Assembly: GCF_011207455.1 (NCBI RefSeq) | Contig: NZ_CP048877.1 | Span: 426,576 to 490,575, forward strand | DNA from: Thermosulfuriphilus ammonigenes | Lineage (GTDB): Bacteria; Desulfobacterota; Thermodesulfobacteria; Thermodesulfobacteriales; ST65 | Direction: 5' to 3' | DNA length: 64,000 nt | In this document: piece by piece, positions 36,973-45,643 of the stretch | Numbering within the stretch: position 1 is the stretch's first letter | How the letters are laid out: every line of letters begins with the position of its first letter | Translations under genes and position numbers: made by a program | The notes under the pieces: generated by a model | Seen by the model: only the letters and a program-made list of their open reading frames with translations | The model's database searches: none | What the model was told of the DNA's origin: nothing

Positions 36973-38081
36973 GTTGTTTCCTCCTTTCCTTTGGAGATGA
37001 ATCTATCCCGCAGCTCCCCCAGACGATCCTCCTTTATGGCCTGACGGATTTGGCGCATCAACTCCAGATAGAAGTGAAGGTTGTGAATGGTGTTGAGTCG
37101 ATAGGCCAAAAGCTCCCGGGCCATAAAGAGATGCCGCAGATAGGCTCGCGAGAAGTTTCGACAGGTATAACAACTACAGTTTTCATCAAGGGGCCGCGGA
37201 TCATCGCGAAAATGTGCCCGCTTTATAGCAATCTTGCCCTCTGAAGTAAAGAGAGTCCCTCGCCGGGCATTCCGCGTGGGCAGAACACAATCGAACATGT
37301 CCACCCCTCGCATAACGGCCTCAATGATGTCTTCAGGGGTGCCCACCCCCATAAGATAGACGGGTTTGTCCCCGGGAAGTTCGGCTACCGAGACCTCAAG
37401 CATGGCCAGCATGAGCTGCCGGGGTTCACCCACACTAAGGCCCCCCACCGCGTATCCATCAAAGCCGAGGGAAACAATCTCTCTGGCGCTCTTACGTCTC
37501 AGATCCTCGTACATTCCCCCCTGAACAATGCCAAAGACCAGGCTCTCCCTTGAGGCTGCCTTACGGGAACGAACGGCCCACCGGGTAGTAAGGTCTGTCA
37601 AGTATTTGGTCTCCTCGCGCCCCAGAGGATAGGGAATACAGGTATCAAGGACCATGTGGATATCAGAGTTAAGGGAGGCCTGCACAGCCATGGCCTGCTC
37701 TGGAGAAAGAAAATGCTGGCTTCCGTCAAGATGGCTTTTAAACCAGACCCCTTCCTCCTCAATGCGGCGAAATTTGGCCAAACTATAGACCTGAAACCCT
37801 CCAGAATCAGTAAGAATAGCCCCGGACCAGTTCATAAAACGATGGAGCCCACCAAGACGGGCTATCAAATCGTGACCGGGGCGAAGAAAAAGATGGTAGG
37901 TGTTGGCCAGGATGATTCTTGCCCCCAGATCCCAGACCTCATCAGGGGTAAGGCTTTTGATGCTGGCCTGGGTGCCCACCGGCATAAAAACCGGGGTCTC
38001 TATCTCCCCGCGCCTGGTCTTTAGCCTTCCCAGTCGAGCCAGACTATTCTTTTCACGCTTAACAACAGAAAAACAGCCCAT
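36969..38081 (-). CDS. tgt: Queuine tRNA-ribosyltransferase
   Basis: This exchanges guanine-34 for preQ1 in tRNAs with GUN anticodons. The 370 residues show the nucleophile region '[13 protein letters not shown]', the '[13 protein letters not shown]' motif, '[16 protein letters not shown]' and the zinc site C-x-C-x2-C with a following His ('CSCYTC ... TIHNLHF'). It starts at ATG 38081, divergent from the TPM gene with 85 bases between. Confidence 0.95.
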   Translation of the reverse strand: MGCFSVVKREKNSLARLGRLKTRRGEIETPVFMPVGTQASIKSLTPDEVWDLGARIILANTYHLFLRPGHDLIARLGGLHRFMNWSGAILTDSGGFQVYSLAKFRRIEEEGVWFKSHLDGSQHFLSPEQAMAVQASLNSDIHMVLDTCIPYPLGREETKYLTDLTTRWAVRSRKAASRESLVFGIVQGGMYEDLRRKSAREIVSLGFDGYAVGGLSVGEPRQLMLAMLEVSVAELPGDKPVYLMGVGTPEDIIEAVMRGVDMFDCVLPTRNARRGTLFTSEGKIAIKRAHFRDDPRPLDENCSCYTCRNFSRAYLRHLFMARELLAYRLNTIHNLHFYLELMRQIRQAIKEDRLGELRDRFISKGKEETT

Positions 38082-38130
38082 AGCGGCCCCCTAGGGTAAC
38101 CGCAATTGGCCGTCATTCCAAGAAGAAAGC

Positions 38131-38167
38131 GAGACAATCGCCCCTGATGGGCTTATAATTCAGCCCA
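38131..38167 (+). promoter_or_regulatory. Promoter placed for a leaderless transcript
   Basis: GAGACA (38131-38136), 17 bases and a perfect TATAAT (38154-38159) place the transcription start at about 38166-38167, the A of the next gene's ATG. No ribosome binding site precedes that ATG. This points to a leaderless mRNA. Confidence 0.45.
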
Positions 38168-39099
38168 TGGGCCGACCAAAGATCGCTGCAATCTGGCTGC
38201 TTTTATTTCTCTTTGGCCTAACGGGAGCCAAAGCGGCCTCTATTCCCGCCCTTAAAGGCTACGTTAATGACTACGCCGGAATGATCAGTCCTGAGGTAGA
38301 AGTCCGGCTTGAGGCCCTGCTTAAAGACCTGGAGAAAACCGACTCCACGCAGTTCGTTATCCTTACCGTTCCTGACTTAGGGGGTCTTCCCATTGAAGAC
38401 TATGCCCTGAAGGTGGCCGAGACCTACGGCCTTGGCCAGAAAGGCCGAGACAATGGAGTCCTCCTTCTGGTTGCCCGCAAGGAGAGGCGAATTCGGATAG
38501 AGGTAGGATATGGCCTTGAGGGCGTGCTGACCGATGTCATGGCCGGCCGCATCATCGACCAGATCATCAGACCACGCTTCCGGGCCGGCGACTTTGACGG
38601 CGGCTTTATGGCCGGGGCGCAGGCCATAGTGAAGATAGTCCGGGGGGAATTCAAGGGGCTACCTCCCCCAAAGACCACAGGTTCCGGCCTTCCACTGGCC
38701 TCCGTGGTGATCTTCGGAGCTTTTATTATCCTGGCCGCGGCCAGTTTGAGCCGGCTTCTCGGGGCCCTGGCCGGGGCCCTGGCCCTGCCGGCTCTAGCTG
38801 CCCTGGCCCTACCCTGGTCTCCGGCCCTGTTGGCCCTGGCCCCCGTGGGCCTGGTCATGGCCTTCTTCCTTCCGGCCCTGTTTTCCATAAGTGGAGGGGG
38901 AAAAAGGGCCCCAACCTCTTCTCCCCGGTCTGGCTCTGCCCAGGCTGAAGATTACTTCCCCCATCATCACCGGGAGGTGATCTTCTGGATCGGTCCGGAG
39001 CGTTTTGGAGGCCCTTCTTCTGGCTGGCCTGGAGACTTTGGAGGCTTCTCCGGCGGAGGTGGCGGTTTCGGAGGGGGCGGGGCCTCGGGAGACTGGTAG
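38167..39099 (+). CDS. TPM-domain membrane-anchored protein (YgcG-like)
   Basis: A signal peptide (about 1-24) is followed by a TPM domain (about 28-160: 'GYVNDYAGMISPEVEVRLEA', 'IRIEVGYGLEGVLTD', 'GDFDGGFMAGAQAIV'). Two Ala/Leu membrane helices (about 178-240) and a tail ending 'GGGGGFGGGGASGDW' follow, the typical YgcG layout. TPM proteins are linked to membrane-protein repair and photosystem turnover in plants; the bacterial role is unclear. It ends 4 bases before the convergent DUF4340 gene. Confidence 0.88.
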   Translation: MGRPKIAAIWLLLFLFGLTGAKAASIPALKGYVNDYAGMISPEVEVRLEALLKDLEKTDSTQFVILTVPDLGGLPIEDYALKVAETYGLGQKGRDNGVLLLVARKERRIRIEVGYGLEGVLTDVMAGRIIDQIIRPRFRAGDFDGGFMAGAQAIVKIVRGEFKGLPPPKTTGSGLPLASVVIFGAFIILAAASLSRLLGALAGALALPALAALALPWSPALLALAPVGLVMAFFLPALFSISGGGKRAPTSSPRSGSAQAEDYFPHHHREVIFWIGPERFGGPSSGWPGDFGGFSGGGGGFGGGGASGDW

Positions 39100-39103
39100 C
39101 CTC

Positions 39104-40021
39104 TCAGGGTTTAAGAAGCCCCTTGAGGGCCGAGGGGGCCAGGAGATAGACCACCCCTCTTTTCTCCAGGCAGAGGTCTCCTTTTTTATTGAGGCGGCCA
39201 AACTTTAAGGTCTCCTGGCCTCGATCATCCTGTATCTCCAGCAAACCGGTAAGGTGACACCCCTTGGCTGTCGCCTTGTCTAGGAGATCGCTGGCATAAA
39301 GAGGAAAGGCCTTCCGGATAAGACCCTCTACCTCCTCTTTGGTCAGGGCTCTGGTCTGGCCACCCTGCCGGAGGACAAATCCGTCTTTGGTTTTCTCAAG
39401 GCTCCAGGAGACCTTCTTCTCCGGCCAGGCAAAGACCAGTCGCTCTAAGGTCTCAGGCCTTGGAGACAGCACTTTAAGGTCCACAAAGACCCTGGCTGCC
39501 GGGATCTCTGGTTCCTGACTCCAGATCTCCAGCATCCCCAAAACGTCTTCCGGAACAAGATAGACGATCTCCTCTCCGGCCAGACGGACAAAGCTACTGG
39601 ACCACTGAGGACCGCGCCGTCCCACCAGAATATGGGCCAAGTCCTTGCCCCCAGAGCGAAGAATAAGGTGAAGGGCCTGGTCTTCCTTGAGGGAGAAGTT
39701 GGCCCAAAACTCCCTTCCCCGGACCCTCTCCTCTCCCCTTAAGGTGACCACGGCCTTCAGAAGGTGATCTACCTTCTCCGGCTGGGCCGGGGCCTTAAGG
39801 GGGGAGATCAGCCACCAGCGTCCGGATTCCTTTCTTAAAACCACCTGATTTTGCCCCTGCCTGAGGACTATCTCATCTATGACTGAGGACGAAAGACCTT
39901 TGAGCAAAGGTCTAAAGACCTCTCCCACACTTGCCGGACGTAAGGACCTTTGCTGAAGAATGTAGCCAACAAGAAGGGCCAGAAATATCAGACCAAGGAA
40001 AAATAGACTACGACGTCCCAT
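39104..40021 (-). CDS. DUF4340-like periplasmic protein of the Gld-type transporter
   Basis: A membrane anchor at residues 5-20 ('LFFLGLIFLALLVGYIL') is followed by repeated beta-rich blocks of the kind 'VVLRKESGRWWLISPLKAPAQ', typical of DUF4340. It overlaps the GldFG-like gene by 14 bases and follows it in the same operon, as DUF4340 genes commonly do. The function is unknown beyond association with this ABC system. Confidence 0.83.
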   Translation of the reverse strand: MGRRSLFFLGLIFLALLVGYILQQRSLRPASVGEVFRPLLKGLSSSVIDEIVLRQGQNQVVLRKESGRWWLISPLKAPAQPEKVDHLLKAVVTLRGEERVRGREFWANFSLKEDQALHLILRSGGKDLAHILVGRRGPQWSSSFVRLAGEEIVYLVPEDVLGMLEIWSQEPEIPAARVFVDLKVLSPRPETLERLVFAWPEKKVSWSLEKTKDGFVLRQGGQTRALTKEEVEGLIRKAFPLYASDLLDKATAKGCHLTGLLEIQDDRGQETLKFGRLNKKGDLCLEKRGVVYLLAPSALKGLLKP

Positions 40022-42458
40022 GACCGGCTTCCCTCTTTAATTCGGCCAGATATAGTTCGCGACGACGCCGCCGGGCCAAAGCACGGTAGATTCCTACCAG
40101 GGCAAATACCGCCGGGCCGCCAAAAACCACCAAAAGACGCCAGATAAGCCTTTCTGCCGGCGAGACCTCGCCGATAAAACGCTCCACCTGGGTCTTGGCC
40201 CGGATATGAATAAGCTCTCCCCCCAGAGTGAGAGACTCTACCAGGTTAAGGGCAAAAGGGGCATTGGCCAAGGCCTCAAGGGCCGGGTCAGAAAACATCT
40301 CTGAAGAGCCGATAACCACCAGCCGGCTGGCCCTGGTCTCAGCAGAGGGCACCCTCCCCTCTTCTTTCAGATCCTGACCTTTTTTAGCCCCTCTCTGGCC
40401 AGGCTTCTTCTCCGGCCCTTTGCCCTCCTGGTCGTCGGGCCAAGGTGGAGGCTCTTTGAAGTGGGCCGGAAAGTTTCCCTCAAGCAAAACGGCCAGAGGG
40501 TAGGAGCGAAGGTGCTCCGGGGGTCTAAAGTCTTCTGCCTCCATAGGGCCAAGACGAACCTCTTGCTCCCAGGCCCTAGAAGAGGAACGAAAAAGAAGAC
40601 TCTCTTTGAGGCCCAGTTGGGAGATGGTCTTCTCATCCAGTTTGAGAGCACTGCCCCAAAGATACAAAAGGCCCGACAGCCCGGCGGTTACCGGAAGATC
40701 CTGGTTCATCTGTTCCGGCAGAATCTGGATCTGAATGGGAAGATCCACCGGGACCCGGACAATGGCCCAGAAGAGCCCCATGTGCCTCCTCACCGGTAAG
40801 GAGAAGGGGATAGTCTCCTGATCGCAAAACATCTTCTGGCTTACCTTAAGGCCATAGGTTTCCAGGAGACGATTGATGGAAAGATCTCTGGGGCTGGCGC
40901 TGACCGTGATTCCCGAAGTATCGGGAAGATAGGCGTAGGATAGCCCCTGGGCCGCCACAATTACCGGATGGCCGGAGCGCAAAAAACGCTCTATCTCGTA
41001 AAGGCCTCGCTCACTGAGGCCAGAAGGATCTAGGACGAAGAGAAGATCAGCCTCCTTGGGGATAGGGGATTCGCGACGAAGATAAGTGGTTTTAATCACG
41101 TAGCCCTGGGCCTCAAGAATCTCCCTCAGAAGCTGAAAGCGATCCCCGGGGCCAGGCAGGGTCTTGTCTCCGGCCGGCGGCGTATAAAAGGCAATCAGCG
41201 GTGGACGCTCCATAGTCAGACGAAAAATGCGGGAGACAAGGTCATACTCCAGGGTTGTGAGGCTCGCCGGAACTACCTGATCAATAATCTCTTCTCGCTT
41301 ATCAAGATAGGAAATGACAATACTGGAGTAGACCTTACTCAGGCTCACCTGATCCTGCTCTATACTCTCTACGGCAAAGGGACGAACCCCTTTTCGGATG
41401 AGCTTTGAGGCCAGATCAGGGATACTTTCAGGGTTGACAATGGCATAGGTAACCCGGGGAGAGAGAGCCGCCAGTTCGGCCAACACATCGCCTACGTCCC
41501 GGGGCAGATTCTTCATGGTGGTCGGAAGCTTCTCTTTCGGGGAGACATAATAGGTAATGTGAATCGGGACCTGGAGGCGGTCGAGAATCTTTCTGGTCGC
41601 CGGGCTCACCGTATAGAGCTTGCTCTGGGTAAGATCCAGGCGGGGCAGGCGCAGGTCAAAGACAATGGCGTTGGCCAGAAGCAGGATACCGAACATCAGA
41701 GCCGCCGCCAGGGGAAAGGTTCGTTCGGCCCTGAGGCGGAAAAGGGATTCTGCCGTCAGCCTGTTGATAAGGAGCCAGAAAAAGACCTGAGAAACAAAGA
41801 AAAAGGCCCCGGAAAGACTGAACACCCCCTTGGCAAAATCATTAAAATGGCTCCCGAGCCCTAGGGTTTTTTGGAGAAACGTCCCCAGACCAGAGATCCA
41901 GCCGTCAATAAAGGTGGCCACTGCATCCAGGCCCAGGAGATAAAATGACAGCCCCAGAAGGAGGGTGAGGATAAAGGCCACAATCTGATCGGCAAAGAAG
42001 GCCGAGATGGCCAGCCCCATGGCCAGAAGCATGGCCGCCAGGAACATGGCCCCCAGATAGCCCCCGACAATGGGGCCGGGGTCTGGAGCCCCCAGGATAA
42101 AAAGCATAAAGGGCACCGTTAGTGTCCCGGCCAGAACAAGAAAGCAGAACACCAGACTGGCCAGAAACTTACCCAGGATCAGCTCCATGGAGGTGGCCGG
42201 CAAGGTCATCAGAAGGGCGATAGTGCCGGTGCGTTTTTCCTCTGCCCACAGCCTCATGGTCAGGGCGGGGATAAAGACCACCAGAACAAGGGGCAAGAGG
42301 CTGAAGAAGGCCCGCATGTCGCAGACCCGGGCCGTGAAAAAAGTCATCATATACAGGCCCGTGGTCACCAGGATAAAAACCACGGCAAAGACATAGGCAA
42401 TCGGGGCATTGAAATAGGCCCTAAGCTCTCGCAAGGCTATAGTTTTAACCTGCCCCAT
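40008..42458 (-). CDS. Fused ABC permease and GldG-like protein
   Basis: Residues 1-240 are an ABC-2 permease with six helices (GldF-like, opening 'LRELRAYFNAPIAYVFAVVF'). After a helix near 262-280, residues 290-770 form the large extracytoplasmic GldG-type domain ('TVSPATRKILDRLQVPIHI', 'VNPESIPDLASKLI', 'LLFVLDPSGLSERGLYEIE'), and a last helix lies near 785. In gliding bacteria GldF and GldG are separate genes; here they are one chain. It pairs with the ATPase upstream and DUF4340 downstream. In non-gliding bacteria the role is unknown. Confidence 0.88.
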   Translation of the reverse strand: MGQVKTIALRELRAYFNAPIAYVFAVVFILVTTGLYMMTFFTARVCDMRAFFSLLPLVLVVFIPALTMRLWAEEKRTGTIALLMTLPATSMELILGKFLASLVFCFLVLAGTLTVPFMLFILGAPDPGPIVGGYLGAMFLAAMLLAMGLAISAFFADQIVAFILTLLLGLSFYLLGLDAVATFIDGWISGLGTFLQKTLGLGSHFNDFAKGVFSLSGAFFFVSQVFFWLLINRLTAESLFRLRAERTFPLAAALMFGILLLANAIVFDLRLPRLDLTQSKLYTVSPATRKILDRLQVPIHITYYVSPKEKLPTTMKNLPRDVGDVLAELAALSPRVTYAIVNPESIPDLASKLIRKGVRPFAVESIEQDQVSLSKVYSSIVISYLDKREEIIDQVVPASLTTLEYDLVSRIFRLTMERPPLIAFYTPPAGDKTLPGPGDRFQLLREILEAQGYVIKTTYLRRESPIPKEADLLFVLDPSGLSERGLYEIERFLRSGHPVIVAAQGLSYAYLPDTSGITVSASPRDLSINRLLETYGLKVSQKMFCDQETIPFSLPVRRHMGLFWAIVRVPVDLPIQIQILPEQMNQDLPVTAGLSGLLYLWGSALKLDEKTISQLGLKESLLFRSSSRAWEQEVRLGPMEAEDFRPPEHLRSYPLAVLLEGNFPAHFKEPPPWPDDQEGKGPEKKPGQRGAKKGQDLKEEGRVPSAETRASRLVVIGSSEMFSDPALEALANAPFALNLVESLTLGGELIHIRAKTQVERFIGEVSPAERLIWRLLVVFGGPAVFALVGIYRALARRRRRELYLAELKREAGHGTS

Positions 42459-43377
42459 GGCTCTCCCTCACCAAGGCGATGAAGATCTCCTCAAGGCCCG
42501 GATGCTCCTCACAAAACTCAAGGAGATTAAGGCCCCGGTCTTTGAGGGTCTCTAAAACCTCCTCGATCCGGATCTTGTCATCCGCCAGGGCCCGGTAGGT
42601 CCACAGCCCCTTTTGATCCTGAGTTTCGCTCACAGGTTCAAGGCCGGGGAGGGCTTCCAGGGCCTCCCGGAGACGCTCCTTGGCCCGCAGACGGAAGATC
42701 CGCCGCCAACCGGCGGCCCGGGCCAGTTGCCGGAGAGATCCCTGGGCCACCAGATGTCCCTGGTTGAGAATGGCGATGCGATCAGAGACAGCCTCCACCT
42801 CGCTGAGGATGTGGCTGGAGAAAATGACAGCCTTCTCCCTGGCCATCTGACGGATAAGATCCCGGATCTCCAGGACCTGGAGGGGATCAAGCCCCGTAGT
42901 AGGCTCATCTAGGATAAGCACCGGTGGGTCGTGAACAATGGCCTGGGCCAGCCCAACCCGCTGACGATATCCCTTGGAGAGATAAGCAATAGGATGATGC
43001 CAGACATATTCAAGGGAAAGGGCCTCCCGGACAAAATCCATTCTCTTTTTCGCCTGGGCCCCCCTTAGGCCCCGGGCCTCGGCCACAAAGGAGAGATATT
43101 CCTCAACTTCCATCTGATCATAAAGGGGGAGAACCTCCGGGAGGTAACCGATAAGGGCCCGGACCCTGTCTGGTTCTTTTAAGACATCGGCCCCCATTAC
43201 CCGAGCCTGGCCACTGGTAGGGACGATCTGGGTGGAGAGAATCTTCAAAATGGTGGTCTTGCCGGCCCCATTGGGCCCCAGAAGCCCCAAGACCTCTCCC
43301 TGACCAACGGAAAAAGTTACTCCCTCCACGGCCGCATGGGCTCCGTAGAGACGGGTAAGGGAGACAGCCTCTATCAT
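42445..43377 (-). CDS. ABC transporter ATPase (GldA-like)
   Basis: This 310-residue ATPase has Walker A 'GPNGAGKTT', signature 'LSKGYRQRVGLAQAI', Walker B 'VLILDEPTTGLD' and the DrrA/CcmA-type C-terminal extension. The ATG at 43377 is preferred because GGAGG lies 5 bases upstream; a TTG eight codons earlier opens the frame but has no such site. It overlaps the GldFG-like gene by 14 bases. Confidence 0.93.
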   Translation of the reverse strand: MIEAVSLTRLYGAHAAVEGVTFSVGQGEVLGLLGPNGAGKTTILKILSTQIVPTSGQARVMGADVLKEPDRVRALIGYLPEVLPLYDQMEVEEYLSFVAEARGLRGAQAKKRMDFVREALSLEYVWHHPIAYLSKGYRQRVGLAQAIVHDPPVLILDEPTTGLDPLQVLEIRDLIRQMAREKAVIFSSHILSEVEAVSDRIAILNQGHLVAQGSLRQLARAAGWRRIFRLRAKERLREALEALPGLEPVSETQDQKGLWTYRALADDKIRIEEVLETLKDRGLNLLEFCEEHPGLEEIFIALVRESHGAG

Positions 43378-43439
43378 CGCTTCCTCCACGAACCGGCCCA
43401 AAAATTAGGCCCGCCGGAAGGCGATGTCAATAAGCTGGT

Positions 43440-43889
43440 CTAGAAGGTTTTGCGAGAATCAAGAAGGATGGTGACCGGCCCATCGTTGACCAGAAAGACC
43501 TTCATCTCCGCCCGAAAGCGGCCCGCCCGGGTGGAGACTCCGGCCTTGATCAACTGGTTAACAAAGAGCTCAAAGAGGGCCCTGGCCTTCTCTGGAGGGG
43601 CAGCGGCCTCAAAGGAAGGCCGCCGCCCCCGGCGGCAATCGCCGTAAAGGGTAAAATTGGGGACAACCAGAACCTGGCCGCCAATGTCAAGGACCGATCG
43701 GTTCATCCGTTGGGAGTCATCTTCAAAGATTCGCAGGCCAGCCACTTTGTTGGCCAGATAGACCACATCGGCCTCCTCATCCTGACGGCCGGCGCCAAGG
43801 AGAACCAGAAGCCCCTGACCGATACCGGCGATTTTCTGCCCTCCAACCTCCACTGAGGCCTCAAGGACCCGCTGAACTACCGCCCTCAC
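43440..43889 (-). CDS. dtd: D-aminoacyl-tRNA deacylase
   Basis: This frees tRNAs from wrongly attached D-amino acids. The 149 residues include the cross-subunit Gly-cisPro-type motif region '[10 protein letters not shown]' and '[19 protein letters not shown]'; most Dtd proteins have Ser-Gln before 'FTLYG', here Pro-Asn. It starts at ATG 43889, 5 bases after the UPF0173 gene. Confidence 0.94.
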   Translation of the reverse strand: MRAVVQRVLEASVEVGGQKIAGIGQGLLVLLGAGRQDEEADVVYLANKVAGLRIFEDDSQRMNRSVLDIGGQVLVVPNFTLYGDCRRGRRPSFEAAAPPEKARALFELFVNQLIKAGVSTRAGRFRAEMKVFLVNDGPVTILLDSRKTF

Positions 43890-43894
43890 TGAAC

Positions 43895-44599
43895 TTACTT
43901 CCCCACGGTGAGGCTTTCTCCGGGAGCCAGAGCTACCATTTCTACCCCAGGGGCCATCCGCTCCAGAAAATCCCTGAAATCATCCACGGTACCGGTGAGG
44001 GCCGGAAAAGTCCCGTAATGCATGGGCACCACTTTGGCTGGATTTATAAGGCCGGTGGCATAGGCAGCCTCCTTGGGCCCCATAACGTAATGATCTCCGA
44101 TGGGAAGAAGGGCTACGTCTGGATGATAGAGCTCGCCGATAAGGCGCATATCACCAAAGACAGCCGTATCCCCAGCATGATAGACAGAGAGACCATCTTC
44201 GGTACGAATGACAAAACCACAGGCCTCTCCTCCGTAAATAATCTTATCCCCTTCCTGGATAGAAGAACTGTGAAGGGCCGGCACCATGGTAAACCGAAGA
44301 CCCTGGGTATGATAAGTTCCGCCAATATTCATACCGGTGACATTGCCGAGCCCTTTGGCCAGGAGATACTGCTGAATTTCGTGGATAGCCACCACCTCTC
44401 CACCCCTCTTGGCTACCTCCAGCACGTCTCCCAGGTGATCTCCATGAGCGTGGGTAACAAGAATAAAATCGTAAGGACCAAGATCCTTTTCATCAGGGGC
44501 CTGGGGATTATTTACCCAGGGATCAATGAGAATTTTGAGCCCGGTGGCGGTCTGAATTTTAAAGGTAGCGTGTCCCAGAAAGGTTATCTTCGTGGCCAT
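43895..44599 (-). CDS. UPF0173 metal-dependent hydrolase
   Basis: This metallo-beta-lactamase-fold hydrolase of the YtkL/UPF0173 family has 234 residues. The zinc ligands lie in '[10 protein letters not shown]', '[11 protein letters not shown]' and 'VPMHYGTFP'. The substrate is unknown. It starts at ATG 44599 with GGAGG upstream and is followed by dtd. Confidence 0.92.
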   Translation of the reverse strand: MATKITFLGHATFKIQTATGLKILIDPWVNNPQAPDEKDLGPYDFILVTHAHGDHLGDVLEVAKRGGEVVAIHEIQQYLLAKGLGNVTGMNIGGTYHTQGLRFTMVPALHSSSIQEGDKIIYGGEACGFVIRTEDGLSVYHAGDTAVFGDMRLIGELYHPDVALLPIGDHYVMGPKEAAYATGLINPAKVVPMHYGTFPALTGTVDDFRDFLERMAPGVEMVALAPGESLTVGK

Positions 44600-44917
44600 A
44601 GGGAAACCTCCTTGCAGGTAATATTTGACTACAAAAGATAAATATTATCAGCCCCCATAGCATAAAAGGGGATCTTAGCCTTAGGGCCCCAACAATTAGC
44701 TAAAGGCTGCCGGAGCAGACCCCCGAAGGGGAGACCTCCTTATCCTGCCGCTTTTACCACTAAGGCAATTCCGGTGGCAACCAGGTCCTTAAAGACATGG
44801 TCACCTGGCAGAGATAGCCTTTAAGGAGATGAACTTCCGGCTGAAGGGGCAAATTTTTCTTGAGATAACGCTTAGAATATATAACTTTGTGATATCTCTA
44901 ACTTTCTGGGGGTTTAA
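44600..44917. other. Intergenic region with possible gene remnant
   Basis: No intact gene was seen. On the minus strand two frames join near 44800 to read about 'LPLQPEVHLLKGYLCQV' and then 'KDLVATGIALVVKAAG' before a stop, which looks like the broken end of a small protein, perhaps a 2Fe-2S ferredoxin-type sequence (weak guess). On the plus strand 'GAATATATAACTTTG' near 44875 and GGGGG just before ATG 44918 are probable start signals for the next gene. Confidence 0.3.
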
Positions 44918-45481
44918 ATGCTGGGAGTCACCTATGTAGCCGGGGAGAAGGCCTCTTCTGAACCCATAGACGAGAATCTCTTCCGGGCCTACATAGGACC
45001 ACGAGCCGACTACTATCTGGCCCAGTTCAGAAAGTTTTTTCTGGTCCCTGGAGGTCAGTTCACCTTTACCTGGAATTGGGCGGCCTTTGCCTTTGGCTTC
45101 TGGTGGTTTCTCTACCGGAAGATGTATCTCTGGGCCCTGGTGGCCTTTCTTCTCAGCAACATCCTGGGCTCAATCTTCTTTTTTCATGGGCCTCTGGGGG
45201 TTCTTTTTATCCACCTAGGCTATGGAGTTTTAGGTAATTATCTCTACTTCCGTCATGTCCGCTCCAAGGTCGCCGAGGCGGCCATGAACATTCCCGAAAG
45301 AGAGAAGCTTATTGCCTATCTGGCCCGCACCGGGGGGACAAACAATTGGGTGGTCTGGCTGGGGCTGATACTTACCGGGCTCCTTCTTTTGGGGCTCATC
45401 CTTACGGCCTTGGGGGTGGTAAAGATTTTTCTGCCCTGGTTGATGGGCCCCTCACATCATTATCGAGGCCCATGGATTTAG
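44918..45481 (+). CDS. DUF2628-like membrane protein
   Basis: This 187-residue protein has the DUF2628 pattern: 'FTWNWAAFAFGFWWFLYRKM' around residues 51-70, then two to three helices and a polar 'YFRHVRSKVAEA' segment. A last helix lies near 145-170. Family function is unknown. It stands alone and ends 162 bases before the katG end, with a two-way hairpin terminator between. Confidence 0.85.
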   Translation: MLGVTYVAGEKASSEPIDENLFRAYIGPRADYYLAQFRKFFLVPGGQFTFTWNWAAFAFGFWWFLYRKMYLWALVAFLLSNILGSIFFFHGPLGVLFIHLGYGVLGNYLYFRHVRSKVAEAAMNIPEREKLIAYLARTGGTNNWVVWLGLILTGLLLLGLILTALGVVKIFLPWLMGPSHHYRGPWI

Positions 45482-45602
45482 CTAAAAACCCTCGGCCGGC
45501 TTTATGATTACTACCCATATTTCACCCCGGAAAGGAGCTCTCCTTTGCCGCGCAGCCACCATGCGGCCTGTCTCTTCAGTTGAGTTAAAAGTTTGGAGAA
45601 TC

Positions 45603-45637
45603 AAAGGGAGGCAAGGCTTCCGGCCTCGCCTCCCTTT
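45603..45637. terminator. Bidirectional terminator hairpin
   Basis: AAAGGGAGGC (45603-45612) pairs perfectly with GCCTCCCTTT (45628-45637), with an inner AGGC/GCCT pair in the loop. It lies between the convergent DUF2628 gene and katG, with AAA/TTT at its base for either strand. Confidence 0.7.
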
Positions 45638-45643
45638 GTAGAG

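Noticed and set aside
44600-44917. tRNA or other structured RNA gene
   Set aside because: No cloverleaf with acceptor, D, anticodon and T arms could be drawn, and the conserved GTTCRA T-loop is missing.
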